This document shows positions 60,208 to 64,000 of a stretch of DNA of 64,000 bases, piece after piece. Below the pieces are notes generated by a model that was given only the letters and a program-made list of their open reading frames with translations, did no database searches and was not told where the DNA came from. Both the position numbers and the translations under genes were made by a program. The number at the start of each line of letters is the position of its first letter. Within the stretch, counting starts at the first letter, position 1. This DNA is from DATKQJ01 sp035534295 (GTDB lineage: Bacteria; Chloroflexota; Dormibacteria; Dormibacterales; Dormibacteraceae), in the NCBI GenBank assembly GCA_035534295.1, contig DATLSE010000030.1:1-64000 (forward strand). The letters are read 5' to 3'.

Positions 60208-60369
60208 CTACCAGCGGTACCAGCGTCCGCCGCCGCTCCCGGACAGGAAGAAGCCCAGCAGCCACAGCACCGCAGCGATGATCAGCACGTACCAGAGCAG
60301 ATGGAGTGCAAATCCACCAGCCCCCAACAGAACCAAGATCAGTAGTAGAACGACGAGCGCTGCCAGCAT
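60208..60369 (-). CDS. tiny hydrophobic protein, DUF5670/lmo0937-like
   Basis: A 53-residue protein that is almost entirely two membrane helices (MLAALVVLLLILVLLGAGGF and LLWYVLIIAAVLWLLGFFLS), ending in Gly and Arg/Trp. ATG at 60369 is set by AAGGAGG nine bases upstream; longer in-frame starts would bury that site. Proteins of this shape are common in general-stress regulons. It lies in a cluster with the similar 95-residue protein at 58606. Confidence 0.7.
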   Translation of the reverse strand: MLAALVVLLLILVLLGAGGFALHLLWYVLIIAAVLWLLGFFLSGSGGGRWYRW

Positions 60370-60457
60370 TGGCCAAAGCCTCCTTTTCATTTGCCGGAAA
60401 CCCGCACCCGGCGTGTGTATCATCAAGCATATAAGGTGATACCTCGACTGTCAATAG

Positions 60458-62101
60458 TTAATGTCGGCGATCGTCGCGCAGGATGCTCAGGATGAGGAAA
60501 AGCGATCCCGCCGCGGCCACCCCGAAGAAAACGATGGCGACCGCCGGGTAGCCGAGCAGGTGGACCGAGCTCGGCACCCTCATCATCATGCCGGCGCTCA
60601 CGATCATGGCCGCCATCAAAAGACCCAGAGTGATTCGGTTGGCGATCTTGTGCAGCCCGCTCAGCAGCTGCCCCTCATCGAACGCTCGGATCCTGACCTC
60701 GAACTGGTTGCTGCTCAAAAGGTCCAGCATTCGATTCAGTCGCGAGGGCAGGCGTTCGGTCAGGTCCTTGAGCTCGAGCATGCTCTGGATCACCGCCCCG
60801 GGAGATGCCGCCTTGGCCATCCGGCTGCGCATGAGGTCGCTGGCGCTGGCCCGGATGGCACCGTTGACATCAAAGTCGGGATCGAGCATCCAGCCGATCT
60901 GATCGAGATTCAAGAGCGCCTTGCCCAGTAGGGAGAGTTCGGGAGCGGGGTGGATTTCGAACGTGCCAGAGATGCGAAAGAGCTCGAGCATCGTGCGCCC
61001 GATCTCGATCGTCGAGGCGGTGGCGTCGCGGTGACGGTTCACGAGGTCGGCCACGGCGCGGGCATAGGCCGTCTCGTCGAAGTCGGCGGGCGGCTGGGCG
61101 ATGCGCAGGGAGTGCGCGACGGCGTCGTCGCTGCGAGCCTCGGCCACGGCCAGAAGGAGCTGGATCAGGTGCTCCTGGAGGCGGGGCGCGACGTAGGCCA
61201 CCATACCCAGGTCGATCAGCGCCAGGCGCCCGTCGGGGGTGACCAGCACATTACCCGGGTGGGGGTCGGCGTGGAAAAACCCGTCGACCAGGATTTGCTT
61301 GAGGTAGGCCCGGAAGAGCTCGCCGGCCAGCGCCTGTCCGGGTAACTCAAGTCGCGCCAGGTTGCTGAGCTCAGTCACCTTGATCCCGCGCACAAAGCTC
61401 ATGGTCAGGATCCGGCTGGTGGTGAGGTCCTCGACCGGCTCTGGCACCACCAGGTGCTTGAAGTCGGCCAGGTTGCCTCTTAAAGTGGCCAGGTTCCGCG
61501 CCTCCTGGCGGTAGTCGAGCTCACGTGACAAGCTCTTGGCGAACTCCTCCAAGAGCTCGGACAGCCCCAGCCTGCGCCCCACCTCGGTGTGGCTCTGGAG
61601 CCACGCCGCGATCTCGGCGAAGGCCTGGAGGTCCTGGTCGACGACCTCCCGCACGCCCGGTCGCTGAACCTTGACCGCCACCTCGCGTCCATCCCTCAAG
61701 GTTGCGCGGTGAACCTGACCCAGGCTGGCCGCGGCCACCGGCTCGGCCTCAAAGTTGGAGAAGATCTTGGAGATGCGCGCACCCAGCTCGCTTTCGATCA
61801 TCGCCTCCACCTCGGCAAACGGGAACGGGGCGACGTCATCCTGCAGGCGAGACAGCGCCTCGAGCTCGGTCTCCGAGAGCAGATCGGACCGGGTCGACAG
61901 CAGCTGCCCGAGTTTGATGTAGGTGGGACCCAAGCTCTCCAGGTCCGCGGCCAGTGAGGAGGGGTCCGCGGTGCGCTGGGGCGCAGGCTCAAGTCCGCGA
62001 AGGCCTGACTCCAACCCGGCCGAGCGGACTAGGTCCAACCCGCCATGGCGGGCCAGAAGCCAGGCCACGTCGCGATAACGGCGCAGATGCTCCGGCCGCA
62101 T
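60458..62101 (-). CDS. AarF/UbiB family atypical kinase (ABC1 domain)
   Basis: A 547-residue UbiB-like protein. The KxGQ motif reads LGPTYIKLGQLLSTRSDLL, then EPVAAASLGQVHRATLRDG (the A-rich loop replacing a P-loop), AVKVQRPGV with the ATP lysine, FFHADPHPGNVLVTPDG for catalytic Asp/Asn and ALIDLGMVAYV for the metal site. Two C-terminal helices (ITLGLLMAAMIVSAGMMM, LGYPAVAIVFFGVAAAGSLF) anchor it in the membrane. Such ATPases support quinone or lipid metabolism. ATG at 62101 is preferred. Confidence 0.93.
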   Translation of the reverse strand: MRPEHLRRYRDVAWLLARHGGLDLVRSAGLESGLRGLEPAPQRTADPSSLAADLESLGPTYIKLGQLLSTRSDLLSETELEALSRLQDDVAPFPFAEVEAMIESELGARISKIFSNFEAEPVAAASLGQVHRATLRDGREVAVKVQRPGVREVVDQDLQAFAEIAAWLQSHTEVGRRLGLSELLEEFAKSLSRELDYRQEARNLATLRGNLADFKHLVVPEPVEDLTTSRILTMSFVRGIKVTELSNLARLELPGQALAGELFRAYLKQILVDGFFHADPHPGNVLVTPDGRLALIDLGMVAYVAPRLQEHLIQLLLAVAEARSDDAVAHSLRIAQPPADFDETAYARAVADLVNRHRDATASTIEIGRTMLELFRISGTFEIHPAPELSLLGKALLNLDQIGWMLDPDFDVNGAIRASASDLMRSRMAKAASPGAVIQSMLELKDLTERLPSRLNRMLDLLSSNQFEVRIRAFDEGQLLSGLHKIANRITLGLLMAAMIVSAGMMMRVPSSVHLLGYPAVAIVFFGVAAAGSLFLILSILRDDRRH

Positions 62102-62144
62102 GGACAGGATCACGAGCGGGCTCGGTCGGACGCTGACACGCAGA

Positions 62145-62990
62145 TCAGGAGGCGGCCTTTCGGCTCCGGCGCGCACCCGTGGCGGCCGCCCGCCGGGAGG
62201 GCGGCGCCGGCGCCGCGCGCGCGGCCTCAATCGACGCCTTGAGCGCCGCCATCAGGTCGACCACGCGCGCAGCGGGCTCCTCGCCACGGACGCTCACCAC
62301 CTCGTGGCCAGCCAGCTTGGCCTCGACCAGGCCCTCCACCGCGCCGCGGTATTCGTCCACCATCTGGGAGGGATCGAAGGTCTCCACGCGCAGGCTCTGG
62401 ACCAGCTGCTTGGCCATCTTGAGTTCGGCCGCGGTGAACTCATCGCCGGCGGCGAAAGCGATGCCCTGGTGATCGCGGATCTCGGCCGGCCAGCGCAGGG
62501 TGCTCAGGATCAGCCCCCCCTCCAGTGGCTGCAGCAGGGCCGGGTGTTCGCGCTCCCTGAGCGCGATCTTGGACAGGGCGACCGTGCCCGTCTCCTCCAG
62601 GGCTTTATAGAGCAGAGAATGCGGACGCCTTCCAGGTGGTTCCGCCTCAACATAGTGGGCGGTCCGCACGTAGAGTCCCTCGGGCACGCTCTGGCGGGGT
62701 AGGAACTCGGTGATTGCAATGGTGTGCGCCGCGGGCAGGGGCAGGCGCTCTAGATCGGCATCAGAGAGAACCACGTATTCGTCAGTGGCAACCTCAAATC
62801 CCTTGACCAGGTCGGCGTACGGGACCTCGTGGTCGCCGGCCACGCACCAGCGCCGGTTCCTGATCGGGCTGGTGTGCCGAGCGCAGAGCTGGCGGAAGGG
62901 CGTGGGATTCGACTCCGCCGCCAGATAGAGGCGAACCGGAATTGAAACCATGCCGAAGCTGATAGTGCCCTTCCACATCGACCTCGCCAT
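62145..62990 (-). CDS. ku: Ku DNA end-binding protein
   Basis: A 281-residue bacterial Ku that forms a homodimer ring on broken DNA ends and recruits LigD for non-homologous end joining. It begins MARSMWKGTISFGMVSIPVR and has CARHTSPIRNRRWCVAGDHE, YADLVKGFEVATDEYVVLSD and YYVEAEPPG-type bridge sequence (HYVEAEPPGRRPHSLLYKAL). The C-terminal AAPAPPSRRAAATGARRSRK is a basic tail, often involved in DNA binding. No ligD is in the window. Confidence 0.95.
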   Translation of the reverse strand: MARSMWKGTISFGMVSIPVRLYLAAESNPTPFRQLCARHTSPIRNRRWCVAGDHEVPYADLVKGFEVATDEYVVLSDADLERLPLPAAHTIAITEFLPRQSVPEGLYVRTAHYVEAEPPGRRPHSLLYKALEETGTVALSKIALREREHPALLQPLEGGLILSTLRWPAEIRDHQGIAFAAGDEFTAAELKMAKQLVQSLRVETFDPSQMVDEYRGAVEGLVEAKLAGHEVVSVRGEEPAARVVDLMAALKASIEAARAAPAPPSRRAAATGARRSRKAAS

Positions 62991-63161
62991 CAGCCGCCCC
63001 CTTCCAGCGCGTGCCTTAGGGCCTCGCGGTTCCGATCGGAACGCGGCTCTGGCCCCGGCCCGGATCCGTCAGCTGCACGACACCGCGGGCTGACCGTCCG
63101 CCGGGCGCGCCTCGAACCCTGCGCCCGCGGAGAGGCTCGGACGAAAAGGGCCGCCCCTTCA

Positions 63162-63692
63162 TCAGGGCGCCTCATCGGCATCCTCGCGGGCCCCCGTCGC
63201 AGCAGGTCGGCGCCGGCGCGGATCCCGCACCCGAGCCAAAAGCTCCGGCCGTCGGCGGCGGAGGGTGGCCAGGAGGGTGGCCCGCTTTTCGACGGTGGCG
63301 CGGTCAAGCCGATGCGCGGCATTGCGGCTGGCATCGGCCAGGCGTTGTCGGCGCCCGCGGCCGAGTTCGGGATCGAGGAGGTAGGCGCCCGCCGCCCCCA
63401 GGGCAAGCATTATGGTGAGCCGGCGCAGCCGCCCATGGCCTTTCTCGGGCAGAAGTAGCACGACTCGTTCGCTCGCCCCACGCCGAGCATCCTTTACCGC
63501 TCCCAAGGGGCGGGCACGGAGGCCCTCGGTCCTGTCCATCACCTCACCCATCCTCCCTGCCGCCGACGTCGCGGCATCCCTAACCCGGCGGGGGGCGTCC
63601 CCGGCCGCGCGCTCGACGATCGAGAAGAAGGCGGGCTCAGCCACGCTTCGAGCCCGCTCCCAGCCTTTAGCGACCGCCGATTTGCGCCTCAT
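63162..63692 (-). CDS. hypothetical basic protein with one membrane segment
   Basis: A 176-residue, Arg/Ala-rich protein. A short hydrophobic helix (TIMLALGAAGAYLLDP) is followed by ELGRGRRQRLADASRNAAHR, a pattern of YtxH-like small stress proteins that ends in a positively charged tail. The N-terminal half is a predicted amphipathic helix with basic residues. It overlaps the next gene by four bases, so the two are coupled. Function unknown. Confidence 0.65.
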   Translation of the reverse strand: MRRKSAVAKGWERARSVAEPAFFSIVERAAGDAPRRVRDAATSAAGRMGEVMDRTEGLRARPLGAVKDARRGASERVVLLLPEKGHGRLRRLTIMLALGAAGAYLLDPELGRGRRQRLADASRNAAHRLDRATVEKRATLLATLRRRRPELLARVRDPRRRRPAATGAREDADEAP

Positions 63693-64000
63693 GCCCAGAA
63701 CTCGGCGAAGCGATTGAGCAGCTCACGGTAGTTCTGGACCGCCTGCCGCATGACATCGGTGTCGGGGTTCTGAGGCAGCGCGCGTCTGACCGCGTGCACC
63801 TCCTCTCGGAGTCCGTCGGCGATGCGGCCGATGAATTCCTCGACCAGCCTCTGAGCGCCGTCCACGGCCTTTTTAGGGTCGTCGATGAAATCCGCCTGAG
63901 TGGACTGAAAGCGCGCCCGGAAGCGCAGAAACTCCTCGTCACCGAGCGGCCGCACCGAGCGCACCGCCGTCGGACGTTCGTCCGCGGTCTCAGCCACCAT
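63689..64000 (-). CDS. hypothetical helical protein (5' end at the window edge)
   Basis: A protein of at least 103 residues with FRARFQSTQADFIDDPKKAV and DGAQRLVEEFIGRIADGLRE, a pattern common in small proteins of Actinomycetota that accompany YtxH-like proteins. The ATG occupies the last three bases of the window, so a longer N-terminus outside is possible. It ends RELLNRFAEFWA. It lies directly upstream of the basic membrane protein and overlaps it. Confidence 0.65.
   Translation of the reverse strand: MVAETADERPTAVRSVRPLGDEEFLRFRARFQSTQADFIDDPKKAVDGAQRLVEEFIGRIADGLREEVHAVRRALPQNPDTDVMRQAVQNYRELLNRFAEFWA

Overview
The window is GC-rich bacterial chromosome with many GTG and TTG starts and short or overlapping gene junctions. 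The gene mix (F420-type luciferase-like oxidoreductase, malate synthase A with glycolate oxidase GlcDEF, trehalose OtsA/OtsB, Ku without an adjacent ligase, heliorhodopsin, VKOR, many PIN-domain toxin-antitoxin pairs) suggests a soil bacterium of the Actinomycetota/Chloroflexota/Dormibacterota sphere. That placement is inference from gene content, because no rRNA or ribosomal protein gene lies in the window.

Layout. (1) 1-9 kb is an eroded accessory region. It holds a partial ABC ATPase, a DUF3267 protease gene with one in-frame stop, an IS630-type element sitting inside a small gene, a patatin phospholipase, small membrane proteins, a cupin, head-to-head stumps of an HtrA protease and a UvrD-like helicase, an intact heliorhodopsin gene, a PIN-domain remnant and a vapBC pair. 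(2) 8.4-27 kb is dense conserved chromosome: class II aldolase, a two-component system, Nudix, Hsp20, Xer recombinase, trehalose synthesis, BioY, aroQ-aroK, MFS exporter, DUF488, F420-type enzyme, enoyl-CoA hydratase, aldo/keto reductase and a thiol-redox pair (DUF929 plus VKOR). (3) 27.3-31.6 kb begins with tRNA-Ala(GGC) and carries hipBA, a methyltransferase, a thioredoxin-fold protein and a rhodanese. (4) 31.8-46 kb is metabolic core: a transglutaminase-like protein, malate synthase divergent from glcDEF, protoporphyrinogen oxidase, an ECF sigma operon, PAP2 phosphatase, Bcp peroxiredoxin and ilvB behind a transcription attenuator. (5) 46-58.2 kb begins with tRNA-Pro(GGG) and is again patchy: vapBC, a chimeric alcohol dehydrogenase/serine hydrolase pseudogene, aldehyde dehydrogenase with DUF779, a short-chain dehydrogenase, a duplicated vapB fragment, a two-component system divergent from a lipoprotein and MacAB-like ABC export operon, and a FitAB-type toxin-antitoxin pair. 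(6) 58.6-64 kb is a run of small proteins that looks like a stress island: short membrane proteins, a TraR/DksA zinc-finger protein, coiled-coil proteins, an AarF/UbiB kinase and Ku.

Functional links. GlcDEF makes glyoxylate from glycolate, and the divergent malate synthase condenses it with acetyl-CoA. OtsA and OtsB give two-step trehalose synthesis. AroQ and AroK are consecutive-pathway enzymes in one operon. The DUF929 protein and VKOR are translationally coupled and probably form or recycle disulfides outside the membrane. The two-component system at 52-53.5 kb probably controls the divergent exporter. The most instructive items are the heliorhodopsin, the ilvB leader, the IS630 insertion whose target gene can be rebuilt base by base, and several exact junctions between gene fragments.
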